Assembly: GCF_003073045.1 (NCBI RefSeq)
Contig: NC_037590.1
Coordinates: forward strand, 36,262,751-36,326,750
Source: Pomacea canaliculata
Taxonomy: Eukaryota > Mollusca > Gastropoda > Architaenioglossa > Ampullariidae
DNA: 64,000 nucleotides
Direction: 5' to 3'
The position numbers were made by a program, and so were the translations under genes. This document shows positions 13,901-26,900 of this stretch, in pieces; position 1 is the stretch's first letter, and every line of letters begins with the position of its first letter. Under the pieces are notes generated by a model. It was not told where the DNA came from, searched no databases, and worked only from the letters and a program-made list of their open reading frames with translations.

Positions 13901-16900
13901 CCAAATGTTAAATAACATAAAACATAACACAGAACGACATTCATAATGCAACACAGGTTTGTGTCATGGACGGTCTTGTGCAAAACTGATAAGATGAACC
14001 TTGAACCTTGAACCTGCTCAGTTATGGAGTTCCTGTCAGTTAATGTGCGCGTGAAAGTTGTTCAGATAAAGTATTTAACAGATATCCTTGAAGAAAGTAT
14101 TCCTTGACGATTTAGTTGATCCTGGTGTTATTTTTTTTTTAATGAGTCTTCCTGAGGTGATAAGGGTTTGGTTTTATGTGTCCACGTCAAGACTAACGTG
14201 CTGACTGAAAGTTTGTTTTATTCAGTTTGCTCTGGTTTCTTCCCATTAAGTTTGTTTGTTTTTTTATTTTTCTACCAAGACTTCGACGAAACCATGGCCT
14301 GCTGGTTGCATACACTTTAAAATCCTCGGATCCGCGGCAGATAAACTGAAAAAAATTGGGGAATCCTCAACAACAACGGTTATTTATACAGAAGATACTC
14401 TGCAAAAATTATGTCCCCTACCTTTCCGGGCGTGTCTCTGAGCATCACAGCCAAGTTCTTCCACATGAATGAGGGATAATTCACTCGGTAAAATCCCGTC
14501 TGATTCAGGTTACATTTCAGCCAGCTGCTGTTGTTATCCGATATATCTCCGTCCATTAGAAAAGTAGCTGAAATAAATAAAATCAAAAAAGTATGTTCCA
14601 CAAGTAATTTCCTTTTATTATAACCATCATTGAACCTGTATAGTTCATTTTGCCGTGTGGAGGCGAACTCCGCGCTGCTCACCGAAAAACACACACGCAC
14701 GCACACACACTACAGTTAACCACACAACGAAGAAGCAGAAGCAGAAGCAAATGATGACATCACAGCAAGAATGAGCTGGCGACAACATTTTTTTTTCTTG
14801 CAAGAAACAGCTGGCGACAACACAGCATTATTTATATAACTTGACTAGTTTACATTTAGAGTGCTGGCCGAAAAAAAACATTACTTTTAAGCTACTGACT
14901 TACCGTTCCCTAACTCCATGATGCTGCCGTTTGTACCACCAGAAGATGCGAGACAGTCAAGGACAATATACCACATATATCTGAAATATATCATTTGTAT
15001 CAACAGTACGTCATTTGCATCATTTTGGTTAATGTGTTTCAATGAGCAATAAAAATTTTACTTCCGCCCTGATCTTTTCCGATTGATTTATCCAAATAAA
15101 GGAAGGTTACGAAGGTTTGTGGCTCCTTTGTGGGCATCATGTGCACAGTTTGGGGGAAACAGTATTTTATAATGATTAAAACACAATAGTTTTTAGAAGA
15201 TTAATACTCCAGTGGATCTTCAAGTGGACACAGACAGGTTGGTGCCCACTTACTTGAAAGGCGACTCGCCGTCGGTTGTCTGGTGTCCTGGGTCAGCCAG
15301 GAACCGAGTCTGGGTGGCAGTGATGATGGTGTTGTTGTTGGCGCTGGTGGAGAACGAGAGGCTGACATACGGGAAGCCCATCTGCAAAGTCCACGTGTCC
15401 ATGATGCGCTTCACGTTGTGGGCTCCGTCAACCTGTCGGCAAATTGTCAAAGCTTCTCAATAGTCCTACCTTTGAAGTCGGGTATTTTTCCCGTCCATAC
15501 ACCCATTACCTCTTGTACACACTTCCTTAAACTCAAACACTCCACTTATTTACTTTACTTATAAGTTTTAATTAAGTTTTACATTTTTGTGGTGCTGGAT
15601 GCATGCACTCGGCATAGAATAATACAAATACTAATTAATACCTCACTCAGGGCTTGCCATAGGTCGTCAGTTACCGCATTGCCCCACTCATGTTTCTTGA
15701 GATAATGCTGAACATAAGAACCCCGTTATGATTAATTAACTTTGATGATAATGACAATGTCCTAATTAAGAAAACCATCTGTTTATGACGGCTTCTTATT
15801 CTCATGGGAAAAGTTTCCAACAGAATGTATAAGAGATGAGAAGAAAAATAACATAAAGTCAAATATAAATTCTTAACATAAAATTGGGTTTAAAAAAGGT
15901 AAAGAGAAAAACATGTTTATCAAGTTCTATGTTTAGTTTCGATTGGTCTAATTTCAGGCTAGTGTTACGAAGATCAGTTAAACACTGACTCACTGATACG
16001 CCTTCGAAAAACTTGTCCTTCCCGATGATGGCTTCCAGCATCCTGATCACTGCAGCTCCCTTTGGATTGGAACGATGCGATGAACACATAAGCATAGAAT
16101 TATATTTAGCAATTTTCAATCTGACCTATCAGTAACTTTATTTATTAGCATATTTTCAATTACTGGACTGAAGCAAGGGTTGATTAAATGATGTAACACG
16201 TTTAGAAAGAAATTTGATAAACGAATATTGTGGACATATTTTCTTATCCTAAATGTATCCTCTTCGTGCAAAAGAGTTACAGCCACCGCTTGAAATAGCA
16301 TGATCACACATACGAACATACGCACACACTCGTATACGCAAGGAAAAAAGAATGGGAGACAAAGGTTCATACACAGAGGCATGTGCACAGATGATATAGT
16401 TTGAGCTTGTTATCATTATACTGGTAGCCCATACCTTGCTATATGAAATGGCATCAAACACTTCGTTAATTTCATCGGGTTTGTTGACGTTGACTATTAT
16501 GGGATGTGAGGAGACGCCAGCGTCAGTGACCATCACAGGCTGGGATTCCTCCGTGATGAACTGCTGCATCTTATAGCAACGAGGACCATTGCAACATGTA
16601 GGCTGCCATAGTCAAGTCTGTCTGTCTCACGAGCAGACTAAGTATTCTGACCAAAAGTATGCTCGCCAATAAAATACTTAACAAATTGTCTCCCTTTTAT
16701 CTACACTTTTTACTATAATAATGAAGATGATGATGATAATAATAGCAACAATAATAATAAATGAGGATTTATGTAGAAGTAAAAAAAAATGGGAAAACTT
16801 TGCTTATGCTGTTAACTTGCTGTTCCCTTCGTAAAGAAAGATTTCTCATTTATCATTTATCCCACTTTTATCATCACATCAAAGTCTGAAAACAAATTAA

Positions 16901-19900
16901 ATAAAAGATATACCATTTCCCAGTCCTTTTCAACAGATTCAGCACCAAGGTACTCCATAAAAGTGGCAAAGCCTTCGTTGAGCCAGAGGTCATTCCACCA
17001 TGCCATGGTCACCAAGTTACCAAACCACTGAAAAAGCACGAAGGAGGCTAGTTACTACCTTCCTCCCTGTAGCGCAGGTCACTATAAGTGGAACCAACCA
17101 CCGGGACGCGTATCTTTTTTTCTTGAACAGTGAAGCAACTTCGGAAGCCTTCGGAAGCGTGACGTCACACTTCCGAGACGACCATTTGAGTTACAATCCC
17201 CGCCAGGTGGGCTAATTTTTTAGTGTGATCTTAAGATGGCATCAACAGGAGTCAACGAGAATGATCATGCCTGCAGTGAGCAGCAACTTAAGTGTGTGCA
17301 AGTAAGTGTTAATTTTTATCCCAAGAAATGATGTAAAAATGCAAAGCGCGTGAAAATCGGCCACATGTACGTCGATCCCCTCACAAACTTCTTTTGAAAT
17401 CGGGTTCATACGAGAAAGAGTGAAGAAGATAATATATACTGGCAAAATTTTACACCGGGACACATGACACGTGACTAACAAACATCGGGACTGACCTGGT
17501 GTGACACTTCATGAGCCACTACAACCGCTACTCGCTGTTTGCCGGCCTCTGAAGTCTTTGCCGGATCGTAGAGCAGGTTGACCTCCCGGAATGTGATCAG
17601 CCCCCAGTGCTCCATGGCGCCGGACACAAAGTCTGGGATGGCGATCAGATCTGCAAGTTCACCAGCCAAAGATTTCACAACCCTATCCTAGCTGGTGAAG
17701 AAAAGTTCTGAAAAACTATTCTGTAATTCATTTCACTCGTCTAATCTTGTCATTTCGCTGAAGTCTAACCGTCTGATGCCAGCTTTAGTCTACGTGTGAG
17801 GCTGGCTTTAGTTAGACTGTGTAGCCAGCTTAGCACTTACCTAGCTTAGGTAGCGGGTAGGAAATGTTGAACAGTCGTTGGTACTCTTCTAACGTGCGTA
17901 CGGCCACACTCAGTGCGTAGACAGTCTGGTTCACCCTGTCTGGTGTAGCATATACACTCACCTGAAGTCAGTCAACACCTTTTCTTATTTCAGTTTCTGA
18001 GGCACAGGGAGGTAAGTACACAAACACTCATCCATACCTTGGCTCACATTTCAAATAATCTTAAAATAATTCTCATCTCTTACTCTTCATCCACCTCTGC
18101 TCAATGAATTTTACTGGTTAAGTAATGTTTTCTCGGCTACCTCACTCGAGACTACAGCTCGCATACCTCAGTGCCATTGTTAGTGGTATTCTTGGTGTAC
18201 TGGAAATCGCAGACGATGAAGCAGACGAGGTAGGTACTCATTTTCACTGATTTCTGAAAACTTGTAGCTACCAACCCTGGGTAGCCCACGGCAGGGGCAG
18301 GCTGCGGCAGTTAAATAAAGACAGTGTAAGAGAGCTTTGTAACTACTGAACGCCAAGAACACCAATTCTAAAAAGATGACACAAATAAAATCACGAGAAG
18401 ACAAAGAAAAAAATAAAATTAAACATGATAAAAGTCTAATAAAATGCATAGCTAAAAGACCAAATGAAAATGTAGAACCCTATTTCATGGTCTACCTAAA
18501 GATGCATTACTCTTTTGCTGGGGAGTGGATTTTTATAGTTTTAAAAACTAACCCCTTGCTTTTAGCTCAGTCCAAGAATTACTTTTACAGATGCAAACCT
18601 AAAGCATCACCTTGTAGAGAAATGGTCACGAGTATCACGGACATACGCCTCATTAACATAAAATCTGAGCCCTCATAACACAAATATATCCATGCTTGTT
18701 GCTTGTCTCTTCAATCACATTTTAAAACCTCGTTCTAGGGACACATGGGGCAGTACTCACAGATCCCCGGGGTGGCATGTTGGACAAGGCGATGTATCCG
18801 GTCGGTGTATTAACTTGACACTGAACTGAGCCTTGAGAGCAGGCTCGTCCATGCACGGGAAGGCTCGCCTGGCGCTCACAGGCTCAAATTTGGAAGTTGC
18901 CAAGTGCCTGCACATACATAGGGAGTTCAAAGTTCAAAAGCTCAAAGAATTTCTAATTCAGAATTGATATGCTGACTTGGTATTTCGATATGATAAACCT
19001 ATATACCAAATAAAAAAAACTCCTTGCATTTCATCCACAAGAACAAAAACAAGAAAGTCAAAAGTATGTTTGTGAAGGAGTATTTTTAATGGCACGAAAA
19101 TATACGACCAGCTTGCAGGAGGCCTCTGGCATTAAACATTAGTGAAGCTGTAACTTATTTTCTCCAGCATGGTGCCTTGTGTCTTTAGATTTTTTTTTAT
19201 ACAAAATCAAGCAATCACTTCCAGGTCTAACGGGGTCAGGGAGGGTGTGTATACCCTGGCCTGAGGCTATGGACGGGTCCAGCCCTTGATCAGTAATATT
19301 TTTTCATTTTCTTTTTTCTTATAAAAAATGCATGGAAAACAAATACCAAAGAATTACGCGAGAAAAATATAAAATTTGAACTTTGCGATGTAATATTCTC
19401 AGGCCTAATGGAGTAATGATGTGGGTCTTCGGGTTTGAGGGACTGGGGATAGAGGTGGGGGTCATTAGTCAGCAAAATCCACACAAAAGTTCGATGAACT
19501 TTCGGTCCTTTTTAAATGCATTAGATACATGAACCCTTGTATTGAATTGAATAAAATGATACAATTACGGGCATTGGTTTATGGCCACGAGTTTATCTAC
19601 GTCTCTCTTTCTTGAAGAAGGGTAACTTATTTGGGAATTAGCTAGACACCAAAAGTAAAATATTATCGGGAACAGACCACAAGTCTTGTCTGTCATTTCG
19701 TTTGTGGTAGAAGAGGGTCAGGGTGTAGACAGACAGCCCACATGAAAACTGGTTCACGAGGTAGCAAAAGATTTATGTATTAAGGTCACAAAATCTCTCA
19801 GTTAAAAAACATCACTGAAGGTAATCAAGAAGATTATTTCAGGAAAAAGATAAAGGTTTAGACGAAGATATTGAGGATGGTGCTCTCAGAGATAGTGGAC

Positions 19901-21530
19901 TCTACACAAAAGCTCTGAACTTTATGAAGCTCTTCATAAGATGCGAACTATCAGCGGTTGTTAACTCAGTTCATCGCTGACTCAGTCTACCTGTCGGTCT
20001 GTCTGATTATGTCAGCGATATACTCTACACACCTGTAGCCATGAAGAGAACCTGAGTTTATATGAGCTCATTAGCAAAGTTCAAAGTGTTATCTCTATTT
20101 TCTTTGAAAGTTTTTTTTTTTTTTCTTTCTCTCGAAACAAGGAAAAGTTACTTTACTGATCTTTTAACCTATCTTTCTGACTTATTCGCATCCTCTTTCT
20201 AGTGCTAAGGTCTAGTGGATGCAAGTTTGCTTCTAGTGGCTGGATAAAGCCCTGTTCGAGATACTATTTTATCGGTAGTCTGCGTGAAGACCACTTTCCG
20301 TTCTCGAGATACACGACTCAAAGCATCGACGTGCAAAGACAACAACATAGAAAAAGATATTGTGTCCTTGTATTGCACTGTTTGGAAAGAGGAGGAAGAT
20401 AAAGGGGTGAATATTCAGACACACACACCAAAAAAATCCTTAAAAACACTGTTGTTTTCTTTTATTATACAAAGGTAAAGAATGTGTAAATAAGAAAGCA
20501 AGGATCATCTGTTAATTAGGCGTGTCTGTGTCACGAGTTTCATTATAGTCTATTCATGGATTACTGTAGGCGACTACCTCAAAAACGGAAGGCGGTGTGT
20601 TTTAGTATGTCTTTTACATAGTATTAAAAAAGCATTACACTATCTTTAATGGCACGTTACGGTTCAGTGAAGATTTGTGTGTTCATGCGAATGTTTGTCT
20701 CTCACAGGAGTAGAATCCATGTGATTACCAGTCTTTGCTGACTCAAGATTTAGTTGCATTTTCAAATATAGTTGTTTCCCTTCCTTTCTTTTGTGTCCAT
20801 TTGTTTACTGCTCATAAAGTCTGTGCCATAATTTCGTGTATTTAATGTATAGAGGTTATGACCTCAAAAAAGCTCTCATTCCTTCTCTCTTTCTCTCACT
20901 TTCTTTCTCACTGACCTTGTTTCGTTTGTCAATGAGTTGACATAACTGCTTTTGTAAAATCCAACGATGGACTCGTTGAGCAGCCCTCGGAACTGCAGGT
21001 ACAGTTGCACCACGCTTCCCGCCGCCACCGTCTCCTTGGTTTCAACGACCAGGAACTCGTTGTCCCGGAAGTAGAAGAATCTCTCCAAGTCCAGGGTGGC
21101 ATTGGTGTTGGCATCACGGAGACTCACGGTCTCCACGTGCAGTTGTTCGAAGACGTGGATCAGGACGTAGCGCGTGTCACGTGCGATTTCTACGTCCACA
21201 GTTTCGTTGCCGTAAAACGTGCTGTGGTTCGTCGTAAAAATCTGGGTAGAGAACGATGTCGTAATGTAAAGGGGTCTGCGAGGTGGGCAGGCGCAGTCCC
21301 AGCCACGGTTTGCTGGCCACCTCTTCCGGTGTCGGGGTTGTGGAAGCGGGTGAAGATGTGCTGGACGCATCTGTGGGTGTCGTGACGTTTCCGCCGAGGG
21401 TGTTCTCAAACGAGGACTGCTGGTCTGTCTTAGTGAAATGCCACACCAGGACTCCAACAACAACGGGAATTGCCACGAAGAGAAATCCTACCAGCCATAA
21501 CACGCGCTTGTTCACTTGCACGCTGGCCAT
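10928..21530 (-). CDS. M1-family aminopeptidase N-like type II membrane ectopeptidase, 19 exons
   Basis: Zinc metallopeptidase that removes N-terminal residues from peptides at the cell surface. Exons in order of translation: 20916-21530, 18761-18907, 18167-18301, 17841-17961, 17496-17650, 16914-17027, 16435-16569, 15994-16059, 15642-15707, 15254-15432, 14904-14980, 14422-14567, 13684-13884, 13242-13315, 12594-12698, 12030-12200, 11682-11822, 11313-11394, 10928-11071. A short cytosolic tail (MASVQVNKR), one membrane anchor and a Ser/Thr/Pro stalk are followed by the M1 domain. The exopeptidase motif reads GAMEH instead of GAMEN. The zinc site is HEVSH, then 18 residues, then the third ligand Glu in LWLNEGF. 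The catalytic Tyr lies in ISYSKGAAV. The C-terminal ERAP1-like helical domain is complete, ending WLRHKG. Exon lengths sum to 957 residues, normal for the family. A +1 break lies at an A5 run (21236-21240, exon 1) and a -1 break near 18799-18804 (exon 2); they cancel overall. All introns are GT-AG. Confidence 0.88.
17093..17180. repeat. Dispersed repeat B, copy 1, in an aminopeptidase intron
   Basis: A CAGTGAAG segment is followed by the doubled nonamer CTTCGGAAG (17139-17147 and 17149-17157). The same arrangement recurs at 56303-56321, 39 kb away, so this is a dispersed element. A perfect cAMP-response palindrome TGACGTCA follows at 17160-17167. The family is not identified. Confidence 0.55.
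18908..20915. other. Large intron 1 of the aminopeptidase gene
   Basis: About 2 kb of AT-rich sequence between the first two coding exons. I see no domain, no repeat copy and no exon on either strand. Confidence 0.6.
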
Positions 21531-23905
21531 CTCAGACTATCTGTCAATTAATCTTCTGTGGATCTCGGAGGTAATTGGAAGAAAACGAGAACTTATGATA
21601 ATCTAAGTAACAGACATTTTGCGTCGTTTAATAAAATTAAATTATCAGATCAGTAAGTTCTGTGGCTGGATAAAGTCTAGTTACCACTCATGAAGAACTC
21701 CTCGGAGGTACAAATGTTTTCGGTAAAGCTATTTTCTTTTTTATCATTCCTGAGCCCGGGAGCAGTGAAGTTTTTCCATCAACACTGAAGGAAGGAAGGC
21801 AACATGTAACACCACATGGCCCAGTTAACTTGGCGAGTAAATGCACGTAAACATTTCTCAGCACTTCGTGCACGTGACGTGCGGCACATCTTATTGGAGC
21901 GTTGAGCTTTCCATCAATCTCTCCTTTCCCCCCAACTAAACATTCCCCATCCTCTCCACCCCCATCTCGTTGTTCTCTCTGCGTCATAACGGGAAACAAC
22001 AGATACTCCCATTGCCTGCGTGAACTAAAGAAAGAGAAGGGAAAGGGTGTTTTGGTGAGGGGGTTGTTTTTATCGTCGAGTTTACTTTTGCTGTAAAGCG
22101 AGTAGGCACAGGTAGGGGTATCAGGTAAAGGAGGGGGCTGCGGGAAGGGTATGTTGTTATGCTCCGAGTGTCGGTCGTGTCCCCTTCCATTGGTTGCTTT
22201 GTACCCGGGGTCAAGGAGGCTGTCAAGTCCGCGGTGTTGGCTTTGAAAACTCGTCGTCAGATCCTGGTGCTGTGTTCGTCCTATTTTCTCAACTGAATTT
22301 TTTTTTTTTTTTTAGGAGTTGGGAGGGGGTATCGCTCGTTTTATCTGTATTACTGATGATGTAGATGTCATTCCTCATGTGTTTCTAGATTTTATTAATT
22401 TAATACAAGAGTTAATCCTTGTCAATAATTGTGTTAATGGGTTTTGACAGAAGCCCCATTGTATAAATATCTACACTATAAATATATATATCTACTAGTT
22501 TTGGAGACCAATGGTTAAGCTAACTAATCTCGAGGTATCTTTATTTCGTTTACAGGAAGGCATTAATATTTTTTTAGGGTTTAAAAAAAAAAGTTCTTTT
22601 GGTGAGCCGAAGCAGGTATTAATATTTAATGTCGGTTGATATTGTGTAAGACCTTCCCGAGCTCTTGCTTTCTGTTTGTTTTCATTACAGTGCAGCAGCT
22701 GGGGAGCTGTCAGGTAACACAAACATACACATTCTACCTTTGCACGCACACCTTTACACAAGATAAACAAGTTGTGAGTCCATGAACAAGGTACAGTTTT
22801 TACACGAAAATCAACAAAAGGTTGTGAATGTAGTTACAAATTCTCTGGCAGAAAATGTAACAGTATCTTACTGGATCGTGTTATTTCTTACTGATATTTT
22901 AATGGTTCACAATTCGTCTACCTTTTTTTTTTTTTTTTTTTTTTTTTTTTGAGATCAGTCATTTTTAAAACCACGTTCTGTGTTCGATACCTGTGCAAAC
23001 ACATCGACTTCACGGTAAAAAAAAATTAATTTTCATGAAACCAGAATGGAAATAAAAGCTTATGTATAAACCTCCTTATTCTGAAGCATCTGTGTCAACC
23101 ATTTAAAATAGAAAATTAGTCTTTAATGTACATGTGCTTAATTACTTATTAATTCAATTTTTAAAAACTAAGGCCAGTGAAATAAAACGTACCGGACACC
23201 GGGCAAATAATCACTGCTCATAGAATCCCGACATGATGAAGTAGTTGCCACACCTGGACTAGAAGTTCTGGAAAGAGAACGAAACGAGAGGGAAAAGTTC
23301 GGAGAGGAGCAGCATGCTGTGATATTATTTCTGACTCCATATCCGAAATAGCTTCTATTACGTTTTATTTGACTACCTCTAGTAATAAATCCCCAAAATT
23401 ATCTTTTGATAATTTTTTATAATTACAGCTGAAAGATGAGAGAAGAATTCTCTTAGCCTCATAAAAAAAGAGACAATCAGTTTTCTTGCAAATGCTGAAG
23501 AAGACCTCTTGCTTGAACATCTCATTGATGATAAATGGGGAGAGAACCTGATTCTTCGAGCACGAGGAGTGTTTTTCCATGAGAAAAAAAGGGTGTGGAC
23601 AGATATATTGGGATCCATACAGGCGTCTTACAGTATGGGAACAAGCTGGTGGGCTGGAGATAACACGACAGAATATCAGAGGAGCGTGTTCAGAAGACTA
23701 GCCAACCAAGAAGAGGTCAAGACCAAGCAGGTAAAACTCGACACAAACTGTAGGAGGACCAGGTGAGCCACTTCGGAGAGCACCAGTCCTTTAAATGCGC
23801 CACGGTCAAGGTTGGGTCTCTGGTTGTTATAGTCAGCCATCACCCCATGTGTCGTCCCTCGTGCAAGACCTGATTTTGAGAGGTTGACATCGTAACAGCC
23901 TCAGC
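21531..23905. promoter_or_regulatory. Divergent spacer: shared upstream region of aminopeptidase and saposin gene
   Basis: About 2.4 kb separate the start codons of two genes transcribed away from each other, so both promoters should lie here. A 28-base poly-T run occupies 22923-22950. No coding sequence is recognised. I could not pick out a convincing TATA box for either gene. Confidence 0.5.
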
Positions 23906-26900
23906 ATGGCTCGGTTGATGACACTTTGGTGCTTGGCAATTGCGGTGACCTTTGGTAAGTGAGTTGTTTTTAAATAAATATCCAAATAACTTTGGTTACA
24001 ATGTTGTTACAATATAAAAAGGCACCCAGACGGAATATCATTTGGTGCCGACTTTATTATTAAAAAATAAAGTAGTGGAGGTTACAGCATGCTGTGGTGT
24101 TTGCTGAAGTGAAAATAGTAGGGGGATATATTGCAGATGTCCATAAAATGCAGAAAATCATTCTTTGGTGGAACTTTTCACGGTTTAAGTCGATTCCAGC
24201 AGGGGCGGCTCTAGTCTCATGGCGGCCCTGGGCAGAGAAAGAATTGGCGGCCCGCTAGTGTCAAACCAAGTGGCGGCCCCCGATATTCTCGTGAACATCG
24301 CCGTCAGCGTGTTGTTATTTTCTCTTTCACTTTATTTTTCTTATATTCAATATATATTGGCGTGGCGGCCCCTGGGATTTGGCGGCCCTGTGCAGGTGCA
24401 CAGTTTGCACATGCCGAAGGCGGCTCGTGATTCTAGATAAACGGTGGATCCAAGGGCATTGTGTCAAGAGAGGATAAAGATAAAGATATTATTATGATTA
24501 TTATTTTTTTTACTACTTTTCCTCATATGTGACGACTCTTTGACGAAAACTTATTTGGTCAGTGATGCAAGTTATCTAGTAACCTCTACATGCTTGGTGT
24601 CGTGTAAGTCTAAAGCTTGTTTCGCCGAGAGTTGCTATAGTTAGTCCCCTCCACACGAGTGTACTGTCATTCTGATAAGACCTCGTGAAGATGTAGTTGT
24701 TTCAAAAATTTGTTTTGTATGTCACCGTGTGCAGGGAGCTCTGTGGCCACCCCTAGTGACCTGGTGTGTCAGGTGTGTCTCTCCACGACACAGGACATCC
24801 GCGCGGCAGTCACTGACCTCAATGTCCACGTGAGTAGACCATCACCATCTCATCTAGATGACGGTCATATCAAATATGTTAAACATAAGTATATACACTA
24901 GTAAAAAAAGTCTTTTTCTACTCATCTCAAACATACAGTTCAAGTCCTTGTCATAAAGAATTTAGCTGTAAAGGGTTTGGGAGTTTGGGTGGGTATCTGT
25001 TGAGTCTGGCTTATCTTTCCTTTGATTATCAGGTCAGAGTGCTCAGTCATCTGGAGACGGTGTGCGAGTTGGTGTCCTCAGAGCGCAGAGATGTGTGCAA
25101 GGCTGTGGTGGATGGTCTTACCCAGAAGTCTTGTACCACCTGCTGGCCAGTATGGTCAGTAATGCAAGCTCATTAGACGTTTTATCTTGTCTTTGTGAAT
25201 TAACTCCTGGTTACTCTGCAAAAGTTTATTTAAATATCTTTCAATTTTGTTGAAAACAAAAGTTTTTTAAAATAGAGTAAGAACCCGAAATGCGAAAAAA
25301 AAAAATCTGTTTTTCAAAACCAGGTTTGCAAAACACAATGCTTGGCAGATGGCAAACTGAGAAAAAGACTTTTCAGAAACACAAAACATGTTTGCCAAAC
25401 TGAAACCTTTTTAAATGCAGAATCAAAGCAAGAGGAGATTACTGTAAGAAGAATTTTATTTTAATACTGCTACCAAGAACTAAATTATTCTTACCCTTGC
25501 AAAATCAAATCAAAACTAGAAATGTGCTGAATAAAAAATAGGCTATCTACCACCAGTTTTCTCTTACCTTTCAAGGACCCATCTGAGCTTTGTGTGGCCA
25601 TGACCGCTTGCTCTCCTCGCACAGAGGTTAGGAACCAGGTTGAACCTAGAGGTGAGTTATGATAAAGTATTCCTTTCGCTTCTTGTGTTTGTCTTACATT
25701 TAATTCGTGATTTAGCACATTAAATAGAAAGATGTTCCCACAGCCAGCACTGTTTCACAGCTAAGTAGCCAAAGCAACTGAGTGCAAAGACACGTAAGTC
25801 TCCATTGTCGTTCACAGCCATCCGCCACACTCCGTGTCAGCAGCGACACCTGTGAGCTGTGCCAGGTGGTCGTGCGGATGGTGGACACGTGGTTGCAGAA
25901 CCGCACGACCCCCAGCGCCGCCAACGCCACTGTCGCCAAGCTGTGCGACCTGTTGTCGGAGCCCACCCGAGATCTCGTGAGTTCCACCCTCTGCGCATGC
26001 GCGCTATGCTCTTAGCTTACGAAGGACAGGAGGTTGGGGGCTTGTTTCTGACTTTAGACACACATAGAACAGGACTTATTTTTTAGTTACATTAAACAAT
26101 GATACATAAAGGCACAGACTCCCCGATACTGATTCCAAAAATATGTTTGACATGATGTGATGTGATGTGATATATGTAAAGATGTTTCAAAAGACAGGTA
26201 AAAAAATAAAAACAAGATTCATTTCCTACAGTGCACCACTTTTGCACCTCTTATTGTGGATGCCATAATGAAAGGAGTTGACCCAGTCGGTGCCTGCACC
26301 AACATTGGATTGTGCCTCTCGGGTAAACAAACCAGAGATAAAAAAATACTCTTAAAATCTTTTATTCCTTTTTTTTTTTTTTTGTCAAATTGAGGTAAGA
26401 ATTGTCTTTGGTTGTAAAAAGATTTGTACATACTGAATGATATTTGTATCATTACTATCATATTCCGTCGAAACTTATTTATCAAATATATTTTGCGTTT
26501 CGGTATATTTTAAGAATCAGTAATCAGATGCAAATGTGCAAGTTTATGTGAAGTCTGTTCAGTTAAAGTCCCTTTGCATTGAAACCTCGTTTCCAGAAAA
26601 GGACAAGAGCAAGGCCATTCCCAAAAAGAAGGCCGTGGTCGAAATCCAGGTACTTCTATGCAAAATTATTTTCTCTTCTTTAATGTCAGGTCCTTAAGAG
26701 GACAAGAAAATGAATAATCTTCTTTCAACTTTCCAAATGTTTTGCAAATCTTCGACAAATACTTCAAAATACTACAGACACATAAATATCTGTCCAACCA
26801 CGGACGTGTATAACGTTGATGGTATAATTGGTAAATGAACGGATGAATGGTTTACTATATCTCTATATCGATGTATGATTATTTTACGGGTGGATGCTAT

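Noticed and set aside
17180-17215. Possible tRNA-derived SINE box B (GAGTTACAATCCCCGCC)
   Set aside because: The match to the box B consensus is imperfect and no box A or tRNA fold could be seen, so no tRNA or SINE head is called.
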